DNA of 64,000 nucleotides from Hymenobacter wooponensis (GCF_004745865.1 NZ_SRKZ01000004.1:772218-836217); one strand, 5' to 3'. Counted from the stretch's first letter, positions 9,352-18,503 are shown. The notes: generated by a model not told the origin, from the sequence alone. Translations and numbers: made by a program.

Positions 9352-10359
9352 TTACGGCTGCCCGCCTCCGCCAGTGGCCCCATAGACCTGGCCAGTAGCG
9401 TAGCTGGCGCTGGGGTCAGCGAGTTGCACATAGATGGATGCCAACTCAGCGGGTTGGCCGGGGCGGCCCATGGGCGTATCGCCACCAAACTTCTTCAGCT
9501 TTTCCTGAGTGGCGCCACCACTTACCTGCAGAGGCGTCCAGATGGGGCCGGGCGCCACCCCGTTCACCCGAATACCTTTCGGACCCAGCTGCTTAGCCAA
9601 TGACCGAACGTAGCTTGTAGTGGCAGCCTTTGTTTGAGCGTAGTCATACAGATCGGCAGAAGGATCGGTGGCCTGCTCGGAGGTAGTACCAATAATCACT
9701 GAGCCGGGCTGCAGGTGAGGCAGGGCAGCCTTAATAATCCAGAACGGCGCGTAGATATTGGTCTTCATCGTCGCGTCGAAATCCTCACTGGAGAGCTCCA
9801 AAATGGATTGATGCTGTTGCTGCCGGGCCGCGTTGCTGACCAAGATATCCAGCCCGCCAAGCTGGCGCACGGCGTCGTCTACTAGCTTCTTGCAGAAGGC
9901 CTCGTCGCGCAGGTCGCCGGGAATGGCTACAGCTTTCTGGCCGGCAGCTTTAATCAGAGCCACTACTTCTTTGGCATCGGCTTCCTCGGCGGGCAAGTAG
10001 TTGATGGCGACATCGGCCCCTTCGCGGGCGTAGGCAATGGCCGCGGCGCGCCCCATACCTGAGTCGCCGCCCGTAATGAGGGCTTTACGGCCCTTGAGGC
10101 GGCCCGAGCCTTTATAGCTTTTCTCGCCATGATCGGGCACGGGGTCCATTTTGCTGGCTAGGCCCGGCCAGGGTTGCGTCTGGCCCTTAAATGGGGGCTT
10201 GGCGTATTTGGTGTTTGGGTTATCTAAGGGGGCGGGGGCCGCAGCGGCGGGAGCGGCTGCGCTTTCTATTGCTAGGCCAGGTGCCACGGCAGCGGCGGCT
10301 AAGCCCGCTCCTATTCCTACTAATACCTTACGCCGGCTGACGTTGTTTTCTTCTTGCAT
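9352..10359 (-). CDS. Tat-exported short-chain dehydrogenase (SDR)
   Basis: 335 residues. The N-terminus NVSRRKVLVGIGAGLAAAAV is a twin-arginine signal, so the folded enzyme should be exported with its nicotinamide cofactor. An alanine/proline linker and a PPFKGQTQPWPG segment precede the SDR core. The Rossmann glycine motif is TGGDSGMGR (96-104), SNAA lies near 175, and the catalytic Ser227, Tyr240 and Lys244 (YxxxK) are all present. This matches the YghA/glucose-dehydrogenase-like branch of classical SDRs. The substrate, probably an aldehyde or sugar, is unknown. The gene stands alone, converging on the histidine kinase with a shared terminator. Confidence 0.85.
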   Translation of the reverse strand: MQEENNVSRRKVLVGIGAGLAAAAVAPGLAIESAAAPAAAAPAPLDNPNTKYAKPPFKGQTQPWPGLASKMDPVPDHGEKSYKGSGRLKGRKALITGGDSGMGRAAAIAYAREGADVAINYLPAEEADAKEVVALIKAAGQKAVAIPGDLRDEAFCKKLVDDAVRQLGGLDILVSNAARQQQHQSILELSSEDFDATMKTNIYAPFWIIKAALPHLQPGSVIIGTTSEQATDPSADLYDYAQTKAATTSYVRSLAKQLGPKGIRVNGVAPGPIWTPLQVSGGATQEKLKKFGGDTPMGRPGQPAELASIYVQLADPSASYATGQVYGATGGGGQP

Positions 10360-10947
10360 GATAGCGTGATGTTCAATGGGTAGTGAAATAAGCCCTTGTT
10401 GTATAGACGCAGCCGTTGTGCTAGAGAAGCTAGCCGCTGACTCTCTTCAGTATCTGATGTAGTCTTTGCCTCGCTGTCCCAGATTCCCAACCTTTCTGTG
10501 CTTGCCCAAGGGTCTAAGTTTAGTACTAGATCTGCCTCCTAACGGTTACCAATACCCAAATTTTATCCACAGTTTCTAGCACCACAACTCATCCATAAGC
10601 TTCTTATTATTAGATATTTGCCGCACATACCAGCAAAGAAAGGCTCCAGTTATAGCTGTGCGTAGGCCACTCACCCGGTCCGGTAGATGTGCAGTTGCGT
10701 AGGACACACCTGGCCTAGAACGAAGTTGAATAAGGTGGTGCCTTACTAGCTAGCAAATGACACGTTGCCCTCTGCCATTTTGAGAAGCACCCAAACTGGG
10801 TTATCTACCTGATCTATTGTGGGCTGACTTGCTGTAAATGCAGCGTAGGCCACTACTAGTAAAATGTGTTTACTGCACATCTTACCAGTAGTGGCCTACG
10901 CTGTTTACTGGCCTACGCAGGTGGCCTAGCTACAATTGAGCGAGTTC
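10360..10947. other. 588-base intergenic region, no gene seen
   Basis: Lies upstream of the SDR gene and downstream of the esterase gene, both leftward. It is AT-richer than its neighbours. Apart from the large hairpin at 10836-10908 and the presumed SDR promoter I see no coding, RNA or repeat feature. Confidence 0.5.
10836..10908. terminator. Long hairpin downstream of the esterase gene
   Basis: The 16-base arms at 10841-10856 and 10888-10903 are perfect complements (CAGCGTAGGCCACTAC and its complement). Pairing resumes outside them (GTAAA with TTTAC) after a two-base bulge, and is partial inside. There is no strict T-run, so it could be a terminator of the leftward esterase gene or a mobile palindromic repeat. 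The arms contain the TAGGCC motif. Confidence 0.6.
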
Positions 10948-12066
10948 TTACTGCAAGCTCTTTTTCAATTCGCTGGCGGCCAGCGCTTGCGCGTCTTTGG
11001 CTTCTGGTACCACGGTGGCCATCCCAAAGAATTCGTGCGTTACGCCTTCGTACACCTTGGCCGTAACCGGTACGCCCGCGGCTTTGAGCTTGTTCGCATA
11101 CTCCTGGCCTTCACTTTGCAATGGGTCAATTTCTGCGTTGATGACGGTGGCGGGCGGTAGCCCCTGCAGGTTGGTGGCATTCACCAACGAAATCAAGGGG
11201 TTCTGCCCCTCGGCGGCATTATTCAGGTACTTATCAAAAAACCATTGCATGAGTGGTTTACTCAGCGGCTTGGCATTGGCGTACTGCATGTACGAGGGCG
11301 TATTCATGTCGTAGCGGGCAATGGGATATACCAGCAACTGATGCACCGGCATGGGCACATTGGCCGTGCGAGCCATCATGCAAACAGCCGCGGCCAGGTT
11401 ACCACCAGCACTTTCTCCGGCTACGGCAATACGCTGCGCATTGATTTTCAAAGTTGAGGCATTGTCGCGCACCCAGCGGTAGGCAGCGAAGGCATCATTA
11501 TGCGCCGTGGGAAACTTATTTTCTGGTGCCTTACGGTACTGCACCGATACTACTACGGCCCCCGTCTGCTCCGACAACGCCCGCGCTGATGGGTCGTAGG
11601 TATTCAGGTTGGCAATAACCCAGCCGCCCCCCTGGTAATACACGATGCCCGGCATAGTTGCCGTCGCGTTTTTAGGGGTATAGATGCGGATGCGAATAGT
11701 GCCGCCCGTTACGGGAATGCGCTGCCCGGTGGTATCAACCATGGGGGTGGGCATGGGGATACGAAAGTTTTTCATCACGGCCATGGCCGCATCCGTAGCG
11801 GAGGGTGCCATGCGCGCCTGCTGCGGAGTAAGCGTGTAGAGGGGCACTCCTTTGCTTAAGCTATCGAGGGCCTCGATAACGGTTTGCATTTCTGGCTTGA
11901 TGGTAGGCCCCCACTCCGGCTTAGGACCTTTAGGGCGAATGCCGCTGGATGGAGACGACGAATCATCGTCGTCGCAGGCCGTGAAAGCTAAGGCCAGTAG
12001 CAGTGCCAGCCCGTGCATGAAACACCGCTTGGGTACTGGAAACAGGGTAGAAACAGAAGTTTTCAT
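10948..12066 (-). CDS. Lipoprotein alpha/beta hydrolase (HSL-like esterase)
   Basis: 372 residues. A signal peptide ends in the lipobox FTAC with the lipidated Cys31, followed by a run of Asp, so it is a secreted lipoprotein. The hydrolase core has the nucleophile elbow GESAGG (Ser219), acid Asp314 (AEIDPLQ) and His344 (GVTHEF), the order of the hormone-sensitive-lipase family. The oxyanion-hole motif, HGGGW in the family, reads QGGGW at 145-149. Expected activity is hydrolysis of short-chain esters; the real substrate is unknown. It is a single leftward gene. Confidence 0.85.
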   Translation of the reverse strand: MKTSVSTLFPVPKRCFMHGLALLLALAFTACDDDDSSSPSSGIRPKGPKPEWGPTIKPEMQTVIEALDSLSKGVPLYTLTPQQARMAPSATDAAMAVMKNFRIPMPTPMVDTTGQRIPVTGGTIRIRIYTPKNATATMPGIVYYQGGGWVIANLNTYDPSARALSEQTGAVVVSVQYRKAPENKFPTAHNDAFAAYRWVRDNASTLKINAQRIAVAGESAGGNLAAAVCMMARTANVPMPVHQLLVYPIARYDMNTPSYMQYANAKPLSKPLMQWFFDKYLNNAAEGQNPLISLVNATNLQGLPPATVINAEIDPLQSEGQEYANKLKAAGVPVTAKVYEGVTHEFFGMATVVPEAKDAQALAASELKKSLQ

Positions 12067-12186
12067 AACTGGTAGTGAAAAAGAAACAAGAGCAGGTGGT
12101 TAAACAAAAGGGCATACGCAGCTAGGCCACTTGGCTAACCACAAGTGGGACAGACCGGACGATATCAGGGATAACCTGCACTTAAA

Positions 12187-12223
12187 ACAGCGTTGGCTTC
12201 GGCGTAGCTCAGCCGTACGCTGT
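12187..12223 (-). terminator. Terminator of the LytS/LytT pair
   Basis: Arms ACAGCGT (12187-12193) and ACGCTGT (12217-12223), with further pairing inside. Read leftward, the stem is followed by TTTTAAG, and it lies just after the stop of the response-regulator gene. Confidence 0.65.
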
Positions 12224-12230
12224 GGCCTAG

Positions 12231-13031
12231 CTAGTGAGCAAACCGATGCAGAAAGCGCTGGAGGCTGCCACTATAGCTTCTCGACGAGGTAAGGTGGGTG
12301 TCGTTGTGCAGCGTGACGAGGTACTCGCCGTGGGCCCAGGGCCGCAGCTCTTTGATGTAGGCGCTATTCACAATCAAAGAGCGATGAATACGAATGAACG
12401 TAGCCGGATTGAGTTTGCCCTCTAGCTGGCTCAGGGTGGAGCGAATAGAATGCTGCTGGCCTAGCGCGTGCACCGTTACGTAGTTGCCACTCGCCTCCAG
12501 GTACTGCGCCTGATCGGCCCTGACGAAGTACAGCCGCCCTCGTTCTTTGATTAGAAACTGCTCAATTGGGGCCTGATCGAGGACCGGGGCCGCTACGGGT
12601 GGCGCTACCTCCCGCAGCAGCGTAGTGAGCTGATGCCGTAGTTGATACGTAGTGCGTTGTGCTACCAACTGGCGCACGTGCGCCAGGCACCGGGCAAACC
12701 GGTCGGGGTCAACGGGCTTAAGGAGGTAATCAACCACATGCGCCTCAAAAGCTTGCAGAGTATAGTGGTCGTAGGCCGTTACAAATACCACCAAGGGCTG
12801 CGGATGGCCCGCCAATTTTTCTAGTACCTGTAGGCCACTCAGGTCGGGCATCTGCACGTCCAGAAAGACCAGGTCAACGGGCTGAGTGGCGTCGGTGAGT
12901 CGCTGGAGTGCTTCGGTTCCATTACGGCACTGGCCTACCAGCGCATAGCCGGGTACCTCAGCCAGCAGTTGCGCCAGGCGCCGACGAGCCAGCGGTTCAT
13001 CATCAACAATCAGCGTACGAATCAGCTCCAC
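12231..13031 (-). CDS. LytTR-family response regulator
   Basis: 266 residues. The receiver domain (1-120) has the acidic pair in LIVDDEP, phosphoacceptor Asp58 (LVFLDVQMP), a TAYD switch Thr and KPVD lysine. A linker leads to a C-terminal LytTR DNA-binding domain (about 165-266) with the usual ...EASGNYVTVH... and FIRIHRSLIVN patterns. The start codon is GTG at 13031, 15 bases after the stop of the sensor kinase gene, so the two are co-transcribed and form one two-component system. LytTR regulators bind direct repeats upstream of targets; none is assigned here. The divergent surface-protein gene at 14299 is a plausible target, by position only. Confidence 0.9.
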   Translation of the reverse strand: MELIRTLIVDDEPLARRRLAQLLAEVPGYALVGQCRNGTEALQRLTDATQPVDLVFLDVQMPDLSGLQVLEKLAGHPQPLVVFVTAYDHYTLQAFEAHVVDYLLKPVDPDRFARCLAHVRQLVAQRTTYQLRHQLTTLLREVAPPVAAPVLDQAPIEQFLIKERGRLYFVRADQAQYLEASGNYVTVHALGQQHSIRSTLSQLEGKLNPATFIRIHRSLIVNSAYIKELRPWAHGEYLVTLHNDTHLTSSRSYSGSLQRFLHRFAH

Positions 13032-13046
13032 GGGTATAAATCAACA

Positions 13047-14108
13047 TTATGCTTGAGGGGAAAAGGGCAGTTCGATGCGGACGGCAAAGCCCTGCTCGGG
13101 TGCCGTACGAATGGATAGGGCGTACTGCGAACCGTATAGGGCGTGCAACCGCTCTTCGCTGTTGCGCAGGCCAATGCCGCGCGACTCAGAGTGGGTGGTG
13201 CCACGGCCATTGTCGCGCACTTCCAGCACCAGCACGCCATCGTGGCGGTCGGCCTGGATGTGAATGGTGCCTGTTTCCGCATCGGAAGCCAGGCCGTGTT
13301 TTACGGCGTTTTCTATCAAAGGCTGTAGCAGCAGGTTGGGCACCAGCGCCGGCAACGTATCGGGGGCAAGTTGGTAGGTGATGGTCAGGCGGTCAGAGAA
13401 ACGGATTTGCTCCATCTCGAGATATAGCTCCGCGAAATGCAGCTCCTGCGCGAGCGTCACCTGATGCTTGTCGGTGTTATCGAGTACCAAGCGCAGAAAC
13501 GCGCCAAGCTTGGCCGTCATGCGTTGCGCCCCCTTCGGGTCGTCTACGATGAGCGTAGCAATGGCATTGAGCGTATTAAACAGGAAGTGGGGCTGCAGCT
13601 GCATTTTCAGAGCCTGCAGCTGCGCCTGCACCAGCTGCACTTCCAGGCGGGCGGCATCGAGGTTGCGGCGCTGAAACCGCCCGTAAAAATCAAGCGCGTA
13701 GGCCACGCACAGCAGCATCCAGTAGACTGATATCCAGATGTTGACGCTGGACATGATAGTGGCCCACGACAATACCGTGCCGGGTACGGCCATCAGGTAA
13801 AGCACGGTTACGTGCAGGATGCGGAACAGCAGGGTGAGCAGCACGCTGGCCGCGGCGTGTACCAACAAAGAGGCCACCCAGCGGCGCCTGCCAGCGGTGA
13901 GGTCGAAACGAGCGGCCAGCCAGAACACCACCGGAGTAAGCAGCGTCCAGATCAGGCCGTACACCAAAGGCGCGAGCACGGCTGTGCGCCAGTGCACGGG
14001 CCCTGCGCCAGTAAGGGCCTGGGCATACACCACCACAATCATAAAGAGAGTGAATAGCCCCCACGCTAACGCAATCCGAAACCACTTAACCTTTTCTAGC
14101 TTGAGCAT
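13047..14108 (-). CDS. LytS-type sensor histidine kinase
   Basis: 353 residues. Four membrane segments fill residues 10-140 and there is no separate periplasmic sensor domain. A coiled coil leads to the His_kinase (PF06580) motif LQPHFLFNTLNAI with candidate phosphorylated His174. The HATPase follows: LLLQPLIENAVKHGL, EVRDNGRG, and RGIGLRNSEERL. It is the partner of the LytTR regulator directly downstream. ATG start at 14108; the region upstream is shared with the divergent gene at 14299. Confidence 0.9.
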   Translation of the reverse strand: MLKLEKVKWFRIALAWGLFTLFMIVVVYAQALTGAGPVHWRTAVLAPLVYGLIWTLLTPVVFWLAARFDLTAGRRRWVASLLVHAAASVLLTLLFRILHVTVLYLMAVPGTVLSWATIMSSVNIWISVYWMLLCVAYALDFYGRFQRRNLDAARLEVQLVQAQLQALKMQLQPHFLFNTLNAIATLIVDDPKGAQRMTAKLGAFLRLVLDNTDKHQVTLAQELHFAELYLEMEQIRFSDRLTITYQLAPDTLPALVPNLLLQPLIENAVKHGLASDAETGTIHIQADRHDGVLVLEVRDNGRGTTHSESRGIGLRNSEERLHALYGSQYALSIRTAPEQGFAVRIELPFSPQA

Positions 14109-14237
14109 ACAACACGGCTCGAATAAGGCTCTTCCAACGAAAGTTTATACTCGGGAGTTGAGCTATTGCCTTACAAAGCGCCTACTGCAACGGGTTCTGC
14201 TTTTCCGCCCTTAACGCCACTAGTGGAGTTAACGTAG

Positions 14238-14285
14238 AGCAGAAGGCCCACTACCAATGCTTGGGGTTGGGCCTTCTGCTTTTAC
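14238..14285 (+). promoter_or_regulatory. Strong hairpin with T-run between divergent genes
   Basis: AGCAGAAGGCCCA (14238-14250) pairs perfectly with TGGGCCTTCTGCT (14268-14280) and is followed by TTTTACTTT. It has the form of a rightward intrinsic terminator but no rightward gene lies upstream for several kilobases. It ends 14 bases before the ATG of the surface-protein gene, so it may be an attenuator or insulator. Confidence 0.5.
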
Positions 14286-14298
14286 TTTCTTTGCGCGT

Positions 14299-16299
14299 AT
14301 GCTGCGTTTTTTGCTTCTGGGGCTACTTGTGCTGCTAACTACCGCTGCCGGAGCGCAGCAGCTGAGCACGGTGAAAGGACGCGTGCTCGATGCCCAAACG
14401 CGTAAGCCAGTGCCCTACGCTCTGGTAGGAGTAGCAGGCAACCAGCTCGGCACCAGCGCCAATGAGGAGGGCCGTTTCTCGCTTAGCATCCCGCCCGAAT
14501 ATCAGCCGCAGGCGCTGGAAATCACCTTTATCGGGTACCGCAAGGCCACGCTGCCACTGCCCGTGCCGGCTGGGCAAGAAGTGCAGATTCTGCTGGAGCC
14601 CGCGCCTACGCAGCTGGCCAACGTCACGGTCTCGGGCTCGGCGCTGGGCATTGTGCGGGCAGCGGTGGCGCGCATTCCGCGCAACTTCGCCACGCGGCCG
14701 GTGCAGCTCACGGGCTTCTACCGCGAGTCGAGCAACGTACCAGAGGGCAAGTACCTTTATTTGGCGGAGGGTGTGCTGCGGGTGCGCAAGGAGTCATACC
14801 GCACGGCCCACCCCACCGGTGGCGACGTGGAGCTGGTGCAAACGCGCAAATACGAGGCCCGCGACACCAGCCGTACCCAGCTAAACTGGCAAGCGGGCCC
14901 CCTGATTCCGCACCGCTTCGATTTTGTGTACAACCGCGCCGACTTTATCAGCAAAGCGCACTACGCCGAGTACGACTACCAGATTGCCGACGTGACAACC
15001 TACAACGGTAGGCCAGTGTACGCCATTTCCTTCAAGCCGCGCTCGGCCAAAGCCAACTACCAGGGCCGCGTGTTTATTGACCTCGACTCCTATGCCTTTC
15101 TGGGGGCCGATTTCAGCCTCACGCCTGGTGGCGTAAAGCGCTACCAGGCTGGCTTTGCGGCCATGGGCGACTACGCCTACAGCCGCCGCAGCCGCCAGGT
15201 CAGCTACCAGCGGTATGCGGGCCGCTGGTACCTTAAACGGGTTTGGGACCAGGCCGCCAGCCAGCAGCCGGGCCGGGCGTACCAGCACACCAGCGAGTTT
15301 ATTACTACGGCCATTGATACGGCCAAGAGCCGCCGCCCCGCCTACGCCGACCGTTTCCGGCCGGATGATGTATTTCTGCGCAACTCCGTGGCCTACGATT
15401 CTACATTTTGGGAGAACTTCACCACCCTGGTGTTGCCCCGGCAGGTGGAGCAGCAACTCCTGGATGAGGAGCGCCAGCGCAAGGCAGAGCAGCTGTTCTC
15501 TGACTCTACGGCCGCTGCGGCAGCCCAACCAGCAACAACCGATACGGTGGCCCCAGCACCGGCTCCTCTCCCCGCCCCGCCCCGTGGTAAGAGCTTTCTC
15601 GAGCGTTTTAGCTACTCCTCTAGCCTGGCCGTGGTGCCGCTGCAAATAGCAGAAGGCAACTTGGAGGTGGCCTACGCGCCGGCTGGTTCTTCTTTCTCGG
15701 CCGTGAGCAGCAGGCAGCTAGAGGCTGGGGGTGCTGGTATTGCCCTACGTTTCGACTACTTATTTTGGCTTAGCCGGCACTGGCAGCTGCACTACGGGGC
15801 CGGGGGCCTTCGGGGGGCGCTGCAGGGTGGCCTACAAGCCATTGGCGTACGATACGTGCATAACCTTTCCCAGCGTCGGCGGCCGGTGTACGTGCGGGCC
15901 GGCCTCGACTACAGCCGCATAGTGCTGCGGCAGCGCCTGGGCCGCTTTGATAATCCTGATGCTGACCTGCAGGTAAGTGGCACCCAGCTTGGGGCCAGCC
16001 GGCTGGCCCTGGGCCTGCAGTCCATCACGAAGGGGGTGGCGCCCCAGCTAGGCCTAGAGGTTAAGGTGGGCGCTACTCTCTATTTATTCATGGAGGCAAG
16101 CTACTGCATTCAGGCGGCCCCCAACAGTGAGCTGCTTCTGGACGAAAAGAAGGGCTTCTTTCTCAGCCGAAACTCTGCTCGCGTCCCCCTCTCCTCACCC
16201 GATGTGCATGTGCAACTACATGCACAAGCCCGCCAAAGCGCGCCCTTCCTTCCTAGGCCACTGCAGCTGCGGGTGGGTATTGCCGTGGGGGGCCACTGA
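14299..16299 (+). CDS. Secreted CarboxypepD_reg-like domain protein
   Basis: 666 residues from the ATG at 14299, which starts a clean signal peptide (MLRFLLLGLLVLLTTAAGAQ). Residues about 22-105 form a carboxypeptidase regulatory-like beta-sandwich (VKGRVLDAQTRKPVPYALV, ITFIGYRKA), the domain that opens many TonB-linked outer-membrane proteins in this phylum. The rest is beta-rich with a Pro/Ala-rich break near 420-440. The last 200 residues alternate in a barrel-like way but there is no plug domain, so it is not a full SusC transporter. Outer-membrane location is likely and the role unknown. A longer frame from 14257 would start inside the hairpin, so it is rejected. Confidence 0.72.
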   Translation: MLRFLLLGLLVLLTTAAGAQQLSTVKGRVLDAQTRKPVPYALVGVAGNQLGTSANEEGRFSLSIPPEYQPQALEITFIGYRKATLPLPVPAGQEVQILLEPAPTQLANVTVSGSALGIVRAAVARIPRNFATRPVQLTGFYRESSNVPEGKYLYLAEGVLRVRKESYRTAHPTGGDVELVQTRKYEARDTSRTQLNWQAGPLIPHRFDFVYNRADFISKAHYAEYDYQIADVTTYNGRPVYAISFKPRSAKANYQGRVFIDLDSYAFLGADFSLTPGGVKRYQAGFAAMGDYAYSRRSRQVSYQRYAGRWYLKRVWDQAASQQPGRAYQHTSEFITTAIDTAKSRRPAYADRFRPDDVFLRNSVAYDSTFWENFTTLVLPRQVEQQLLDEERQRKAEQLFSDSTAAAAAQPATTDTVAPAPAPLPAPPRGKSFLERFSYSSSLAVVPLQIAEGNLEVAYAPAGSSFSAVSSRQLEAGGAGIALRFDYLFWLSRHWQLHYGAGGLRGALQGGLQAIGVRYVHNLSQRRRPVYVRAGLDYSRIVLRQRLGRFDNPDADLQVSGTQLGASRLALGLQSITKGVAPQLGLEVKVGATLYLFMEASYCIQAAPNSELLLDEKKGFFLSRNSARVPLSSPDVHVQLHAQARQSAPFLPRPLQLRVGIAVGGH

Positions 16300-16393
16300 G
16301 CTTGCAGGGGTTACGCCTACTCTTCCTGGAGTTGCGCCCGTATTGCCTGCACCTCCTCGCTAAGATGCGTTACTGCAGCTCCACACTAATGGC

Positions 16394-16795
16394 CTAGGCG
16401 AAGCGCAATTCTTCGGCTTCGAAGATGCGCTTCACTTTGCGCTTCTTCTCCACAATCTGAAAGCGGGCCTTATCGGCGGCTTCATCCCAATACACGTCAG
16501 ATACCTGCCCTTCGTGGGCGGGGCGGCCAGGCTCGGGGCTTACTTCCTGCACCAAGTCGCCGAAGCTAAAGGGGGGCTTATTGTAGAGTTCTTTAAATAA
16601 CTCACCGCTGACTTTAAACTGTTGCTCATCATAGCGCAGTAAAATCCAGTCGTCGGTTTCATCAATTTTTTCGAAGACTTTGCCCATGGGCTCCAGCCAC
16701 TCAAACGTGCGGCGGTTGGCGGGGTGAATATAACCTAGGCCGTAGTCGGGGGTCCAGGAATACAGGCCGTAGATGACGGGTTTAGGACGGGGCAC
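16394..16795 (-). CDS. Conserved cytosolic protein, function unknown
   Basis: 133 residues, charged, with no signal or membrane segment. The N-terminus PKPVIYGLYSWTPDYGLGYIHP and the repeated acidic/aromatic segments suggest a small soluble beta-rich domain. I do not recognise a function. The start is GTG at 16795. A weak -7 box TACTTTTA lies leftward at 16889-16882. Codon use matches neighbouring genes. Confidence 0.65.
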   Translation of the reverse strand: MPRPKPVIYGLYSWTPDYGLGYIHPANRRTFEWLEPMGKVFEKIDETDDWILLRYDEQQFKVSGELFKELYNKPPFSFGDLVQEVSPEPGRPAHEGQVSDVYWDEAADKARFQIVEKKRKVKRIFEAEELRFA

Positions 16796-17011
16796 GGAAT
16801 AAAAGCAGTGGGTTAAAAAAAGAAGAACAGCCGCTAGCCGCTGGAGGTTGCATAGGTGCTAAAAACTGGCCTAGCAGGCCCTAAAAGTACATTAGCGGGG
16901 ATTAGTTCGTAGTAAAATCCCGTTTTGTACGGACCTATTTTTAAGCACCTTAACTATAACGCCGCCTTGCCTCCACCCGTTCAGCACTATAACTGACAGC
17001 AAGGAAGTAGC

Positions 17012-17701
17012 ATGAAGAAGGAAGATATTCACCTCGGTGATTTGAAGAGAATTTTGTTTGGCGATACCCCCGCTGAGTTCACGCTGGAAGTAATTGTTCG
17101 GACAATCGTCATATACCTGATTTTTCTGATAATCATGCGCCTGTTTGGCAAGCGCATGAACGGTCAGCTCACTATCACGGAGCTTTCCGTGATGCTAACT
17201 CTGGGTGCTATTATTGCCGTGCCAATGCAGGTGCCTAACCGCGGCCTGCTGCCCGGCGCTATTCTGCTGGTGTGCGTGCTTTACCTGCAGCGCGGCCTCA
17301 ACTGGTGGTCGTTGAAGAGGCGGAAGGTTGAGGTAGTAGTGCAGGGCAAGGTCGTTATGCTAGCCAAAAATGGCGTGTTGCTCCCTGATGAGCTGGAGAA
17401 AGAGCGCGTGTCGCATGAGCAGATTTTCGCTGAGTTGCGCGACCATGAAATCACGCACCTAGGCCAGGTAAAGCGCCTTTACATGGAGGCCAGCGGCAAC
17501 TTCAGCCTGTATAAGCAGGAGCCTGCAATTCCGGGCCTAAGCGTGCTGCCCGGCCAAGACACCAAACTGCAGGAAGAGCAAGCCAAAGTGCCCGACCTGA
17601 AGGTGTGCGTGTACTGCGGCAACTGGGCCAGCTCGCGCGACCATGCCGGCCACCAATGCCTCAACTGTGGCCACCAAGAATGGACCGAAGCCGTCCGGTA
17701 A
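17012..17701 (+). CDS. DUF421 (YetF-like) membrane protein with zinc ribbon
   Basis: 229 residues. Three membrane helices (about 27-110) contain the family hallmark MRLFGKRMNGQLTITELSVMLTLGA. The cytoplasmic DUF421 domain has VVVQGKVVMLAKNGVLL and the conserved HLGQVKRLYMEASGNFSLY. After residue 190 comes a zinc-ribbon-like tail with two CxxC pairs (CVYCG and CLNCG). Classical YetF proteins lack such a tail. The role of the family is unclear, with links to spore or stress envelope proteins in Firmicutes. AAGGAAG just upstream of the ATG is a plausible ribosome site. A paralogue follows 76 bases downstream in the same direction. Confidence 0.85.
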   Translation: MKKEDIHLGDLKRILFGDTPAEFTLEVIVRTIVIYLIFLIIMRLFGKRMNGQLTITELSVMLTLGAIIAVPMQVPNRGLLPGAILLVCVLYLQRGLNWWSLKRRKVEVVVQGKVVMLAKNGVLLPDELEKERVSHEQIFAELRDHEITHLGQVKRLYMEASGNFSLYKQEPAIPGLSVLPGQDTKLQEEQAKVPDLKVCVYCGNWASSRDHAGHQCLNCGHQEWTEAVR

Positions 17702-17777
17702 CTAGTGGCCCAGTGGCCTAGGCCACTGCCTCACGCGCCTGCCAAGTTTGTATTTCCCCCGTAGTTGTAGCTAGTGT

Positions 17778-18479
17778 ATGAAACCCGAAGACTTTCATCT
17801 GTTAGAGCCCTTGCGCGTGATTCTGGGCGATGTACCCTGGAGCTTTCTGCTGGAGATTTTATTGCGGGTGCTGTTCTTGTATGGCCTGCTGGTGCTTTCA
17901 ATGCGGCTGATGGGCAAGCGCATGGGCGCTCAGTTGAGCCGCAATGAGATGGCTGCGCTGGTTTCGTTGGCCGCCGCTATTGGTGTACCCATTCAGGCAC
18001 CCGACCGGGGCTTGGTGGCTCCGCTCTGTATTGCGGCTATTATTGTAATTGGGCAACGCCTGATTTCCCGCGCCACATTGCGCAGCAAAAACTTTGAGGA
18101 GCTTTCTCAGGACGACATTGCCATTATGGTGGAAAATGGCTGCCTGAACCTCGATAAGCTAAAAGAGGCCGTAGTGCCCCAGGAGGGTATATTTGCCCAG
18201 CTCCGCTCCAAGAGTATTACGCACCTAGGCCAGGTAAAGCGCCTCTACATGGAAGCCAACGGCAACTTCACGCTGCTGCCCCAAGAGCCGCCTCAGCCGG
18301 GCCTCTCCCTCATCCCCGATTGGGACGAGGAATTCCGCCAAGAGTACCCCGTAGCGCCCGATACGTTTGCCTGCAACCGCTGCGGCAACCTGAGCAACAG
18401 CAAACAGACGCCCTCTACTGCCTGCCCACGGTGCGGCAACACCCGCTGGGTGCAAGCCATTACCTCTAAACCCGAATAA
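17778..18479 (+). CDS. DUF421 (YetF-like) membrane protein, tandem paralogue
   Basis: 233 residues with the same build as its upstream neighbour: three helices with SMRLMGKRMGAQLSRNEMAALVSLA, a DUF421 domain ending in HLGQVKRLYMEANGNFTLL, and a C-terminal zinc ribbon (CNRCG and CPRCG). The two genes clearly arose by tandem duplication and are diverged enough to suggest separate roles or a heteromer. The spacer between them contains GGCCTAGGCC (17715-17724). A GC-rich hairpin follows. Confidence 0.85.
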   Translation: MKPEDFHLLEPLRVILGDVPWSFLLEILLRVLFLYGLLVLSMRLMGKRMGAQLSRNEMAALVSLAAAIGVPIQAPDRGLVAPLCIAAIIVIGQRLISRATLRSKNFEELSQDDIAIMVENGCLNLDKLKEAVVPQEGIFAQLRSKSITHLGQVKRLYMEANGNFTLLPQEPPQPGLSLIPDWDEEFRQEYPVAPDTFACNRCGNLSNSKQTPSTACPRCGNTRWVQAITSKPE

Positions 18480-18503
18480 GAGAAGCTCACACCCATAGCC
18501 ACG

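Noticed and set aside
14881..15645. Leftward 254-codon open frame
   Set aside because: It lies wholly opposite the surface-protein gene at 14299, gives low-complexity Arg/Gly/Ala text, and has no start signal. Long antisense frames are expected in GC-rich DNA.
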